This document shows positions 20,729 through 32,591 of a DNA stretch of 35,332 bases, piece by piece (the first letter of the stretch is position 1; every line of letters begins with the position of its first letter). The stretch is taken from contig MNCI01001860.1 of assembly GCA_015680685.1 (NCBI GenBank), positions 52,459 to 87,790 on the forward strand, read 5' to 3'. A program made the position numbers and the translations under genes. Under the pieces are notes generated by a model, which saw nothing but the letters and a program-made list of their open reading frames with translations, searched no databases and was not told the DNA's origin. Origin of the DNA: Gnetum montanum (lineage: Eukaryota; Streptophyta; Gnetopsida; Gnetales; Gnetaceae).

Positions 20729-23640
20729 ACCTAACCTAGAAAATGTGACTCATCCAAAAAAAATGGATCTATCAAGGTGGTTATAGTAAGGTCATATTTA
20801 TGGACAACATATCAAACCCATGGTAGGTTTATTCATGGAATTCTAATCTCAAAGATAGGTTTGGCTACCAACACATAAGCTTGATCTTTCATCATTCAAA
20901 AGCCACATTCACAAACATGCTTGGGATGGGTAGCAAGGTTTTCCAACATGCTTAGTATGGACAAAAAGTTTCACCAACATGCTTAGGATGGGTAGTAAGA
21001 TCCCATTGAATAAGGTGAAACTAATTCTTCTTCTCCATATCCTACCAAAGGAACTTTAAAATAACACAATCTAAGAACCTACATGGTATATATTGTTATG
21101 CTAGATAGAATAGCTTTTGGCAAGGTAAGTTTCTGGATTGTAACCAATGATTCTTATGCCTTTTCTACTAGAAGATATGCTATTTATAACACTTATTTTG
21201 AGGGACTTGATCCTCTATCTATAAGGTCAAGAAAAACTTAGACCACTCCTCTTCACTAGTGGTTTTTGATAGGCATACCCTATTCTTGTAGTCAATTACC
21301 AAGATTTTTTATGTTCATTACCTCTACATGTAGGCTATTATAGAAGGAAAAATTCTCACCATGGAAAGACCAAACCCACAATGAGAATGCTTTTTGCTCC
21401 AAATGATGGGCTGTTTGCTACAAAGATAGGGGCTAGTGTTCCAAAAGTTTATAAATTAGAAAGAGTAAAACTAATTCCTTGGCATATTGACCTAACACTA
21501 AATTGGATAGTAATCAAAGAGAGATCATGGAAGTGTAGAGCTAGATAAGGGGAATCTCTAGACATTATTTGAGATAAAAGAGTTGTTTACTAAGGAAGCA
21601 TCCCAATAGCTTTCCACATGATGTTTCTATATGAAGTGTATGCTAGTGGTTACAAACTCTACTAGATTATTATGTAGCTCAAGGAACTCAAAGAGATCAA
21701 CATATTGATTATCAAATTAGCCATTACTATAGTTATATTTCCATCCTATAACATTCCAGTCACCACAAATAATCTAATTACCCAAAAGAGAAACTTTTAT
21801 TATCTATCAAAAGAAACTAAAATAGTCATCTTATTAATGACCCATATACATTGAGGATGTGGAACCCTAAGTCCCTTATGCAAATGATGAAATGATCATT
21901 GACAAGGACCTCATATTGGTATCTAGACTATTAAATTGTCCCATGATCCCTACTAGAATCAATGGTTAGGAGCCAACAACACCTTCACTCATTAAGAAAA
22001 AAAAAAGAAAGATCAACTGAGCATTTTAGTTTCTTAAAGAAGAAGAGTATCTACTTGCTCGCTACTAACTAGGTTACATAAAGGACAAAAGTTTTTCTAG
22101 GCTATGAAACTTGTTTAAATTCGAGGAAATAACCTTCATGTTTTCATAAAATACGATTGTATGATTAATCCTTTGTAGTCCTCTTGTATGTTGACATCCT
22201 TCATGCCTTGATTCTCTTTCATGGATTTTTAAAAAAATTTCTCAATTGTTCATTCTTTTTCATTAGAAATGTTCTCTTTGGCATAGTGAGTGTTAAAAAC
22301 TTTGATAGGATATATCCAAGGCTATGATGATTGGCCTCCATCAAACCAATCCAAATGACACCAAATGAAATTCATATGTATATCCATTTTTGTAGGAAGT
22401 CTTTTAGCATCACATTTTTAGTGCTTCTCCTTAGTTTCCTAATAATGTATATGTGCTCCATGACTAGCTAATTTTCCTTGATATTTCCAATATCCAAGCA
22501 TGTAGTAAAAAGGGTTCTTCCCCATGGCATTTTTCTTGCCATTAGAGAATCTTGGGTGTATGCTTCCAAAGACAATATTCAATAGTTGCACTTGTAAAAA
22601 AAACTTGACTATGTCAATTGGTTAGATGTAGGTAGCATATAGTGAGCCATATATAGATTTAGAATCATAGCCTTGAAGGTTAATCCATTGGCTCTCTACA
22701 GGGGTTGTATTATTACTTTTCTTGGGAAAGATTATTTTTCCTACACTATCCATTTTTCTTTTGTTTCACATATCTTGTTGATTAGGTGCCATTTCCAACT
22801 ATGGAAAATAGGAGATGAGATGTGCTCTATCTTCATAAATATTCTAGAAGTATTAGGAAAAACTTCAAACATCACTTGTTGAAGAAATGTATCATGTGGT
22901 CCCTTTAGGTCGATCTAACAAATCAAATTTACATTCTATTACATGAAAATGCAAATCCTTGTCACAAGCCTTGGGAAGCCTTTAAAGTCTAATTATCAAT
23001 TCAAAATAGATCATCAAAGTAACTAGCTAGGTTGCCAACACACTTTTCAATGAGAATTCCAATGGTAAATAGGAAAATAGATTTAAATAGCAAACCACTT
23101 GATCATTTTCACCATGATAGGTTTTTTCTTTGTTATAGGTACGAAGATAGACTTCCATTTCTCCACTTGCATAACCACATTCTTAACCTACCATGCAACT
23201 TAGGCCTTCAAGATATGCATGTTAAAACTTGAAAACAAAATTAATGAAAAATGTGTTACCTTACATAGAAGAAATTTCAACTGCCATTGAGGGCTACACA
23301 TTCTTAACCCAAGTGTACATGTCTTGCAATATAGATACACTTCCAAAAAACATATCCACCAAAGTCTTTTAAAACTATTGCTGCTACATGATCAATGCTT
23401 TCTCCAACAAGATGATCTTGAAGTCCTCCATAGTTTGTTCAATAATGAAATTAATACCCTCCTTCAAATCCATCTTCTCTACCTTAAGCTATTGTATTCC
23501 CTTGAGGAATTTTGTAAAAGAAAATCCTCTACCCGTTTACATGCAACTAGTTCATCTGTAGGTTCAGCTACCATTGTAGTAATCATCATTCCAAAAAAAA
23601 CTCTCCACAGCACAGATCCTTCAAAGCCATAGACAAAGTA
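20729..23640 (-). mobile_element. LINE fragment A (L1-type), endonuclease region recognisable
   Basis: The minus strand at about 21500-22010 encodes, across several frames and stops, FHILNVYGS, IICGDWNVIGWKYNYSNG, LFEFLELHNNLVEF, and a C-terminal LPxSLFDYYPI corresponding to the SDHxPI motif of L1-type apurinic endonucleases. No RT follows below 21400; the copy stops at or before the LTR edge at 20728, suggesting that the LTR element inserted into it. Minus-strand open patches at 22380-22640 (HPRFSNGKKNAMGKNPFYYM) and 23330-23600 are upstream, where ORF1 would be, but I cannot assign them. Confidence 0.65.
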
Positions 23641-24084
23641 TCTACCACCAATGAAATTAATTAATCTCTATGTGTTAAGTAATCTAACTGTTCCTTTATT
23701 AGAACCAATGTTAAAAATTTCTTGAAAACTAATTATAACAATAAATCAAAAATAGAATTTAATAATAGAAATAGATTTATTATCTTTTAATAATTTAAAA
23801 AATATTGTAGAATTCCTATCATCCATTTGAATATAAGACATACAATGGTAAATTTTTTTACCTTAAGTTTTATGATACTCAACTTGAGTTTTAAGTATGA
23901 ACAATACTTAAATTACTAAATAAATGAGTAGAACCTTTTCTAAAATTAATTAAAGTATAAAATTAAAATTTTTATTCTTAAGTTTTGCAACTTTAGTATG
24001 AAATAAGAAATGATTAAAATTCCTTTACAATATAATAATTATTGAACTTTAACAATAATATTATTTCATTCTTTGTCAATGATT
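23641..24084. other. AT-rich spacer, nothing recognised
   Basis: There is low-complexity AT-rich sequence without open frames or repeats that I can identify on either strand. Confidence 0.5.
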
Positions 24085-24165
24085 GGTGGCTTAAATGGCT
24101 AGCTCATTATTTTGTTAGGTAATAGGTTACTAGTTTAAGTCATACTTTAGACATTGTTATATTTT
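24085..24165 (+). mobile_element. tRNA-derived SINE-like head
   Basis: TGGCTTAAATGGCTAG resembles a pol III A box, and about 35 bp later GTTTAAGTCATAC resembles a B box. The spacing and the intervening TTTTGTTAGGTAATAGG resemble a decayed tRNA head. Probably a SINE or a tRNA pseudogene. Confidence 0.4.
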
Positions 24166-24414
24166 TCTATAATTTTTCTAAAATATCATATTGGATATAT
24201 TTGTTTCAAGTTTTGACATGTCCTTAGATGACATTATTTCATCATTCTACTAATTTCTTGAAGAGTTTAATCCTCATCCAAGATTCTATTAGAGATTATG
24301 GCTTCATATATATATTTTTAAGAGATTTTTTTCAGAGTGAGGGGAGGGGGATGTTGGGAGATAGGGGAAGCATGAGCATATATGTTAAAACCTAAAACAT
24401 TTTTTAATAACATT

Positions 24415-24536
24415 TACCCCTAAGACATATAGTTAAATTAGAACTTGATAACTTAATATTACTCACCAGAATTGAATCTGCAACTTAGAGGTTCCAAATT
24501 AAGAGTCTTACCACTAGGCTAATACCTCATTGTTAG
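24415..24536 (-). mobile_element. SINE-like copy 1
   Basis: The minus strand reads TAGCCTAGTGGTAAGACTC (A-box-like), then AGATTCAATTCTGG (B-box-like), then a tail ending CTATATGTCTTAGGGG. The same order and tail recur at 24650-24762 on the plus strand and at 31225-31352 on the minus strand, defining a family. Confidence 0.6.
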
Positions 24537-24649
24537 AGATTTAAGAAAATTTGATCTTGATAATATAACACCAAACATTTGATTTTAAGATCATTCTAAA
24601 AGTATATTACTTTATAAGATTACTCGATCTATGTTAGAAAAGATAATGA

Positions 24650-24762
24650 GATTTCAGCCTAGTGGTAGGACTCTTGATTTAAAACCTCCATGTCATGGGT
24701 ATGATTTTGGTAGGTAATAATAAGTTATAAAGTTTAATTGGACTATATATCTTAGGGTATAC
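24650..24762 (+). mobile_element. SINE-like copy 2 (inverted relative to copy 1)
   Basis: CAGCCTAGTGGTAGGACTC, then GGGTATGATTTTGG, then AAGTTATAAAGTTTAATTG and CTATATATCTTAGGG, collinear with copy 1. The two copies face each other about 115 bp apart. Confidence 0.6.
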
Positions 24763-25600
24763 CTATATTATAGTTATTTCATGATTTGATTCATAATTAA
24801 CTAATTCCAAATCATTATGAAATCTCCTAGATTATAAGGACATCAAAAGACAATATAGTAAGAAAAAATCATCCAATTAGTGATGAACTATAACTAATTT
24901 GTGAGAAAATGCACAATTAGTTTAATTATTATAGAAGTTTATTATGAAATCATGATAAAGTAAATCCACCTTTATCAATGTTGTGTAAAGATGAAACCTA
25001 TAATGAAGAAGTCCAATTGGTTAGACAAGATAATTATAATTAAACTTGAAAATTCTAACGTCTTAGTAGATGACTTTGAATTTTTGCATCAAGCTCTTGA
25101 ACCATGTTAGAAAACTTTGGATGGTATTTGTATTAGTTTTATCTACCTCTTTAGTTGTCAGTAATTTGTAAAGAGAGAGAAAATAGAAACAATAATTCAA
25201 GACTAAAAATTCCTTCATTGAAGCTAAGTATTTGAAGTTTTTGGAATGTTGAGGATTTCCTTTTGTATGTCAAGAATTTAAAGTTTTATGGATTTCAATA
25301 GTTTTGCTAATGAATTTAATTTATCTATAATCATCATTCCTACATAGGGAATTATAAATTTCTTCAACTTCTTCTACTAGTAGTAAAATTTCTGCTTCTT
25401 CTATTGATGTCAAAATTTCTATTGATTCTTGTGAGGTAAATTTAAGATTTAGTAAGCAAAAATATGTGATGCCTTCTTCTAGTGATGTTGATGCAAATAA
25501 GATATCTGATTTTATCTTGATGATGTATATGAGTCATTAGTTGTTGATCTTATATCATGATATATATTCATTTATATTTTAAATTGTTTATGTCATAATC
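24763..25600. other. AT-rich spacer, nothing recognised
   Basis: No coding or RNA-gene evidence. Short direct repetition of CTTCTTCTACTAG-like text near 25365-25400 is simple sequence. Confidence 0.45.
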
Positions 25601-25639
25601 AAAGTTTTATTTTAAAGTTACATGATGCAAAAATACAAT

Positions 25640-26158
25640 ATTCAAGTCATTCATACTAGGTATTATTCTCATTATTTTCTAGTTTTTGAGCTAGATAATG
25701 CTTTAATGGTGTAGGATGCTCTAGATATTGGATCTTTTATACATATGCATGCAATGTTGTTCATTTGTAAGTAAACTACAAATCTTAATTTCAAATATAC
25801 AAAATATTATAAAGCTTCATGTTTTGACAAGTTATTTAATTTTCCATTATTTTTCAAAGAGCTTATCAAAAAATTATTATTCTTGTCTGTCCCATTAAGC
25901 ATATCAAAATTTTTTATACCATTTGAATCTAGTAAATGTTTTTTTATTGAAATCTATCTTCTCAATTATAAAAAGGAATTAACATTACAAGTAAATGGGA
26001 AGACATACTTTCAACTAATTACATATTATAATATTCTTAATTTTTGTAACTTCCTTCATTGTGAAGAACATTTACTTAATGTTCATCCTTTTCTAATTAA
26101 GAAAAAAGATATTGAAGAAAAGAAAAAACGTGTTAAAGTTAAGAATAGTAAAAATTAA
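25640..26158 (+). pseudogene. LINE fragment C: ORF1 (nucleic-acid-binding protein) remnant
   Basis: An open stretch (25883-26158) reads IEIYLLNYKKELTLQVNGKT, FQLITYYNILNFCNFLHCEE and HLLNVHPFLIKKK. Plant L1 ORF1 proteins have the order CVEVDLNKxLPxxI, then DYExxPFRC, then a CCHC knuckle with GHLxxxCP. Here the first C, the H and the P are placed correctly, but other knuckle residues are lost. Upstream sequence from about 25640 is consistent but broken. It is on the opposite strand to LINE B, so it is a separate copy. Confidence 0.55.
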
Positions 26159-27249
26159 TTTAAAGTTAGAGATATGAAAATTAAATTAATGTCAATGGTA
26201 AGAATGATTAAATCACAATAATAAAACTAAAGAAGATAGAAGTTTATATGAATATTTTTACTTGTATTACAAGAAGTATTTATTAGTTTGGATAGCTAGC
26301 TTATAAAAAAAAATTCTTTTTATTTGACAAAAATGATGTGAACTCAAAGGTTAAAACGTATATTGGGAAGTAGCTTGTAAATAATGATAAAGATTCTTGA
26401 TGTAAGGTCAATTGTGATAGATAATATGTTCCATCACTTTTTTTTGGATCTTCATTTCCTACAAAAGTTGGTATTTTGCTAAAGATTTCTATTATTAGAT
26501 TAGATCCTTCTCTATTTAAAGTTCAAGCACAGATGTTGAAGTGATGTAATTACTGTTAGAACTGGGATCATTCTTCCTACTAATAATTATTTTTCCTTTC
26601 TTGATATTTGAAAGAATTAATTATAAGATTATACACCTTAGTAGACATCTATAAAATAGAAATTTTAATCTTTTCATATTATTGTTGGTATTTTTTACTT
26701 AGTGTTAAGCATGTAATATACTCTAATTTTTTATTATTAATATTATTTTTAAGATTCAACACCTATTACATCTTTGATTTTTAATTTAGGTTATCTCTTC
26801 TTCAAAGTATTAATGCACTAGAGCTTTGATGGGTACTATTAGATACTCAAGTTAATGGCTTTCATATCTTTGGTTGTAACTAACGTAGACATAATAAAGT
26901 TTGAAATGTGGAAGGGTTGTTAGAATCAAAACTAAATGCTAGGGGATGATGGATCCTAAAAAATGAATAAAAATATTTAACAAAATGTNGGAAATTAATA
27001 CTGTAATAAAAAATTAATTATTCAACTTTCACGAGAAGCTTTTTTTCTTGAAGATGTAACTAAAAAGCAACATCTTTAAAAATATAATATTTAACTCCTA
27101 AAGAAAGATGATAGTTATGATAATATTACTAAAATATAATTGTAAACCAAAGCTTTCAAATAGAATAGAGAATGAGTAGTCAAAGACAATGAAACTATAA
27201 TATGATTGTAATTTCAATACTTACCATGCTTATAGCATGTCTTCTAATT
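26159..27249. other. AT-rich region with one undetermined base
   Basis: No recognisable gene. Base 26989 is N, an assembly or base-call ambiguity. This may hold the 3' end of LINE B and remaining parts of LINE C, but no poly(A)/poly(T) end could be assigned. Confidence 0.45.
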
Positions 27250-30200
27250 TTTTTTAAAAACTAAAGAATTGAAAATAGAAACAGCCTAAGAAAAACAATG
27301 ATAGTGAAGAAAGTTATTATAAGACTAACAATTATCATTCTTAGGGTTTCCTTGTATAAGTTTATTTCTTAAAAGAAGCATCCAAACATCATCTCCATTA
27401 ATGTACTTTGCAATCCATTTTGCTATAAGAGAAATACCATGATTATAATAATTAATGAGGCTAAGTCCTTCATCTTTCTTACTACTAGTGCAAAAATCCC
27501 AAGCAACTCTAAAAAGGTATTTTCTTTGTTACTTACCAAATCAAAGAAATCAATAGATATTATGATAACTTTTTTCATAAGAAGTTTTTGTAGGACCCTA
27601 ATGATTGATGTAATAAATATGAATAGATTGAAGCATTTACTTAATAACTAAAACTTTTCCAACAAGGGTGAGTTTTTTTTTATTTCTATTTATCAACATT
27701 TTTTAAAACATTTTATCAACCACATAATCACTAAAATATTTAGATTAGGATAAAAAGAAATGGTATTCATAAAATTTTGAAGACAGAATATTTTTTCAAG
27801 ATTTTATAAGGTTTGAGAGTAGTCCACTCATCAAGATTACCACTAAAATAAATAATAATTTTTGTTAATTGATACAAGAGCCATATAGTATGTATTAATC
27901 CTTCACTCTAGCTAATAAAATATTAATATGTTATAGAGAATTGTTAATTATAAAAGAAACATATGCAAAATGCATGTTAAGTAATTACATATCTTAATCA
28001 TCAATTGAAATTTCCTTAATGAAATTTCTTTGTAAATCACAATGAAAATTATGTTAAAGAAAGTCTACAACAATAATAAAAAGATAGGGAGCTAGAGAAA
28101 AATCACTAAAATGAAAACGAACAACTTAATCCAAAAGTTGTATCAACTTAAGCATTAGAATTAGTGAGTAGGATATGGACAAGACAAATTAAATAATCAC
28201 CAAATCCCAATTTATAGAGATATGAAATAATGAAATTCTATTAAACAATATTATAAACTTTAGCATAATCTAACTTAACAAAGTAATATTTTGGTTACTA
28301 TTAGAAGCCCACTACATTCCCTCTCAAATTGCAATAACATTATTTAGGATATGTATACATTTAAAAAAATCTATCTCCTTAGGTTTGATGATATCCTTAA
28401 TAACCTTTTGAATTTGGCAAGCCATGAATTTTGCTAAAATTTTATAAGTATTGTTAGAAATAGTAATAGACCACTAATTACCAATATGTTGAATATTTTC
28501 ATTTTTACGAAGAAGATGAATCACATCTTTATTAATATTTTTAACAAGAGAAACTTTAATAACAGCTTCTTGGAAAAGATGAAAGAGATCATTTCTAACA
28601 ATTTCCTAATTCTTTTAAACAATTTTAATTCAAAAACCATTAAATCCTAGAGCTTTACTATATACTAAACTAAAAGTCATTGTTGTAATTTATTCCATTG
28701 TAATTTCTACTTCAAGAATACTTTGATGTCCTTTTCTTATAAGATGAGAAATATGCATACTAGAGGCCTTGAAGGCTACTTTGCTAAACCTTTAAAAGAA
28801 AAAAATAGAAGAAAAATGATTGGCTAAAAACTATTAATAGTCTCAGGATCTATTATTATGAAATCATTTATATTTAGTAATTTCAGTTTAGCTATTTGTT
28901 CCTTCCCTTTGAGAAATTTAAAAAGCTCCTTGCAAGGTTCATCTAAAATTTTCAACTAGTATATATGACTTTTAGTGAAACCACTTTTAGCTTTAAAAGT
29001 ATTTTGATATCATTTGGCATAAAAAGCTTTCACAAAGGCTTTTTGAGTTTTAAAATCAAATGAATTCTAATCTAAAAGAATTTACATTTTCTTGATAGAT
29101 TCTACAAGTGCTTCTTCAACTTGATGCTTTTGCTTAGTAAATTGTTTACCAAATCATCTTTCATAATTCATAACTTTCCAAGTACTTTACTACCACCAAT
29201 CAATCCAGCTCATTGCATTAGTAGGTTTTTTTCTTTTTCTTTTTACATTCTACAAAGACTTCAAAATATTTTTCTTACTTTGTTTTATGAACATATTAGC
29301 ATTTATACAAAACATCTTCTACCTTGAAAAGAAGGAAGAATTAATCTCGAATAGCAAAATAGTATTTTAAAAATGGTTTGACAAAGCAACATATATATGT
29401 ACTTGTACTTAGATTCTTTCAAAAAGAAAGATTAGACATGTAAAATCTATCAAGTTAACAATAAAATCTATCATTTCCTTACTAATAATTATACCAACTA
29501 TAATTCTTCTCATTTGAATGAGATGGGAATAAAAAGATAATAATAGAGAGAAAATATTTTTCTTTAAAATTGCACCAATATTAATTTTCTTGATAAGACA
29601 TATTAGAAGGAAAGTCACCATGTTTATCTAAATTACTTTCAATCATATTGAAATTATCTCTAATAATTCAAGGAATTTTAGGAAAAGATAAAAAATATTT
29701 CCAAACTTCTTATCAATCTCTCAAATTATTAGAAGCATAAATATCACAAAATCTAAAGCGTCCTTTTTCACTATGACAAGTAATCTAAATATCTCTTCCA
29801 AATTTATCAGAGATAAAATTTAAATCTTTTCTAGCTTATTTTTATTAATTAGAATAGCAACACCTCATTTATTAACTTCATGATAAGTAGGAAAAATAAT
29901 GCAATTTTTAAAAATGCATTTACCAACAAAACTAAGAGCATGCACTCAAATCTAAATCTCTTATAGGAAAAGAAAATATAGAGATAAATGTCAATTTGAA
30001 AGATAATCTTTGGCAATCTTTTCTCAGAACCTATCAAAAAGGCCCTAAACATTGAATGATAAAACTAACATTGAGATGTCAAAGAGGAGGCTACCATTCT
30101 TAATTTCTCAATCTCAACATTTATCTCATAATTTATGTAACTAATAGGTGAAAAAGAACTTCCAATGAGAAAGCATTTGAAACATTAGTATAAGTGGAGA

Positions 30201-30610
30201 GAGAAGAAAATACCCTATGACTATTTCAATTGAAATCATTATTTATATGCCTCTTCTTTTTATGTTGCACATAGAGAAATCCTTCTGCATCAATACTTTC
30301 ATTACTAATCTTTACTAAAAATATCTATTTTCTAAAGAAAAAATTTCTTTATATATAAGGAATTTACTAGCACCTTTAAGTTTAGAAGGATTAGTAAATG
30401 ATCAAGAGCTTTTTGGAAGAATGTTTTATTTGTGGATGCTAAAAGTTACTAGTATTTACCTTTTGTAAAAATTGTTGTTTTTCTTCATGAATAGATTTTT
30501 CATGGAGAAGAAGATAAATTCTAATAACATGGTCTTTAAGATGAAAATAGCTATAACATCATTTCAAATTATAGTATGTAATTTTTTGAGAACAATATAG
30601 ATTACTTGCC
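27250..30610 (-). mobile_element. LINE fragment B (L1-type), ORF1 tail to ORF2 C-terminus
   Basis: From high to low coordinates, the minus strand shows: a decayed zinc-knuckle-like CYSYFHLKDHVIRI (about 30540); endonuclease blocks SFVGKCIFKNCIIFPTYHEV, GVAILINKN and NMIESNLDKHGDF (about 30060-29600); RT blocks KVIKDIIKPKEI (about 28400), KLDYAKVYNIV, YKLGFGDYLICLVHILLTNS, SLAPYLFIIVVDFL (about 28110-28060); and a C-terminal GLSLINYYNHGISLIAKWI (about 27470). This is the standard L1 order. Every block has stops or frame changes, and the FADD catalytic box appears as FAYV. Degraded beyond function. Confidence 0.8.
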
Positions 30611-30959
30611 TTGAATTTTAATTTTGTCTTCCTCTACTCTAAGTCAATCTCTACAAATAATGTGTGCATTGCACATCATCTAGTAATGTTTTTTACTCTA
30701 ATTTGAGAATTGTACTAATGATTCTAACAACCTCACTTTTAACACTTTGAAAATTTTAAAAAGTTTTCTAATTCAATTCATTAATGAATTTTAGAATAAT
30801 TAAAAAGTTAAGATCAAAATCCAGTTTTCATTTCTAACTAATAAAAGTATTATGGTGATCGATACAAAGTAAATGATTATATGTACTTCAAGGGTATACA
30901 TTTAGCATAATACTTTTGTTGAACTTAAGTAAAACATAATAATATTATGTTAGATCAAC

Positions 30960-31030
30960 ATATCTATCAAGAATTAAACTTATGACTTGCAAACCATAAG
31001 CTACATGCTCTAATTGAGTAATGTCTCACT
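30960..31030 (-). mobile_element. tRNA-derived SINE-like head
   Basis: The minus strand reads CTCAATTAGAGCATGTAGC (A-box-like), then GTTTAATTCTTGATAG (B-box-like) about 30 bp later. It may be a SINE head or a tRNA pseudogene; no anticodon arm is convincing. Confidence 0.4.
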
Positions 31031-31224
31031 AATTCAAATAGGATAAAACAAACTTAAAGAGCCATAGGTAAAGAAAATTTAAATATACAAACTTAATAAA
31101 ATCTCAAACTATATAATTTCTATGTTTCATAGAATCATCCTTGACATGGTACATTTATCTCATCACTATGTACTAATCTAGTAGCCCAAGAATTTTTTGT
31201 AACCAAAACTAGATAACTATTTGT

Positions 31225-31352
31225 ACCCTTAGAGTATATAACTAATACAAAACTATAAAACTTGTATAACTTAGTGCTAGTCACTATAATCAAATTCATA
31301 ACTTGGAGTTTTAAAATTAGGATTCTTATCACTAAGTTAATACATCATTGTT
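31225..31352 (-). mobile_element. SINE-like copy 3
   Basis: The minus strand reads TTAACTTAGTGATAAGAATCC, then AATTTGATTATAG, then a tail TATATACTCTAAGGG, collinear with copies 1 and 2 but more diverged. Confidence 0.5.
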
Positions 31353-32191
31353 TCATAGCCTAAATGTAAATTTCTATGTTTTATAAAATAGTGAACATCA
31401 TATCATGTAAATAATAAAGAAATTTGCATCATCTTTATAAATATAACATGAACTAACTAGCACTAGAAAGTTTCATTAGCAAGACTAGGAATGCATTTTC
31501 TTCCCATGATGTCATCATGAGGCAACCAACATGTAGTGCATTTTTGCCATTTCATGCATATAAATGTTCATATGACAAGCTGCACATATGTAGGACTAAT
31601 TGAAAACTAGAGTATATTGTATTACAACACATATTGAAGCTTGAAAGTAATAGATAGACCTAAGTGTATGAGTAAAGAGAGGGTTCAATTCATGAATTTT
31701 GATGTCTTACAAGTTTACTAATGAATGAGAAGTTTTCTAGTGCTATTTGAGGCTAATTTGGAGTCAAAACAAAGCCTTTTATGGATGCTACCCCATTGGT
31801 AAGTTGGGTGATTGAAACACCTTAAGGAAAATTCATGTCATGAACAAAAAATTATGGTAATAAAATTTTTTCCATTTAATTTGATTAGATTCAAGAGCAA
31901 ACATAAATGCCTTGATTTTCCTTAAAAATATTACCTTATAACTTTATTTTAGCAAAATTCTAGACTATTTTTAACATGTAAAATGAAATTCAAGGCCCAC
32001 ATTATCAAAAAAAAGCTATGAATTTCATGATGCCAATGTATTTACGCTTAAAAGTAAAAAATGTTGCTAAGATTGGCATAAAAAGTTGAAAAAAGCTGAT
32101 TATAATATGTTATAGTTTTAGGCCATGAAAATGGCCAAAAATGTTGTCTAACTATTCAAGAAACATGATCGAACATAATTGACATAGGAAC
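31353..32191. other. AT-rich flank of the right LTR, nothing recognised
   Basis: No gene, repeat or RNA signal that I can support. It is the insertion flank of the right element; its target duplication partner lies outside the window. Confidence 0.45.
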
Positions 32192-32216
32192 TGATGAGAC
32201 ACGACATGCACAGTGC

Positions 32217-32249
32217 CGCGATATCGCGTCTTTCCCTGCGATATCGCGG
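32217..32249 (+). promoter_or_regulatory. CpG-rich double palindrome (CGCGATATCGCG) upstream of TATA
   Basis: CGCGATATCGCG at 32217-32228 is self-complementary, and GCGATATCGC at 32238-32247 is too. CCGCGATATCGC and GCGATATCGCGG also pair with each other across nine bases. About 15 bp further lies the TATA-like box. It may be a U3 regulatory element. Confidence 0.65.
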
Positions 32250-32263
32250 TCCGCCGCCATATC

Positions 32264-32270
32264 TATAATT
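32264..32270 (+). promoter_or_regulatory. TATA-like box of right LTR
   Basis: TATAATT, at the position homologous to TATAAAT of the left LTR. The start would fall near 32295, so everything from there to the PBS would be in the RNA leader. Confidence 0.5.
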
Positions 32271-32393
32271 AAGAGGTGGCACTCCCCTTATTTCCCAATC
32301 CTAGCTAGAAGTAGTGAAGCTTTGGCAGATTGATCACTCCAGAGTTAGAATTTTTCCCATGTGCCCGCAGTAGGAGTTCTAGAGTGAACGGCT

Positions 32394-32444
32394 CTTTATT
32401 CGAGCAGCTTGTAACCTGAACCCAAGTTGTGTACGGCAATAAAG
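32394..32444 (+). promoter_or_regulatory. Module 0: hairpin holding the poly(A) signal
   Basis: CTTTATT (32394-32400) pairs with AATAAAG (32438-32444). Inside, CGAG faces TGTACGGC, and CAGCTTG (32405-32411) pairs with CAAGTTG (32423-32429) with one G-T. AATAAA is therefore in the 3' arm. The hairpin is conserved at 20418-20469 with compensated changes. Confidence 0.7.
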
Positions 32445-32518
32445 ATGAACTTGATTGAATAAACCTTGAAGCACATGGTTTTATTTATTGTTATTTATTT
32501 ACTGCTTTCCTAGTGTGC

Positions 32519-32583
32519 ACAAGTACGACTTGATTACGAGCATCTACGGATGTGTACGGCTAATCAAGGAATCGGCTGCTTGT
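32519..32583 (+). other. Module A: covarying three-stem hairpin
   Basis: Stem 1 is ACAAGTA/TGCTTGT (one G-T), stem 2 CTTGATTA/TAATCAAG, stem 3 CATC/GATG closing a TACG loop. Internal loops are CGA opposite GAATCGGC and CGAG opposite TGTACGGC. Confidence 0.75.
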
Positions 32584-32591
32584 CGCAACAC

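Noticed and set aside
23324-23632. 102-codon plus-strand open frame
   Set aside because: The minus strand is equally open in patches and lies upstream of LINE endonuclease; neither reading has a recognised domain.
26989-26989. N base as an assembly gap
   Set aside because: It is a single ambiguous base with continuous sequence either side; nothing suggests a join.
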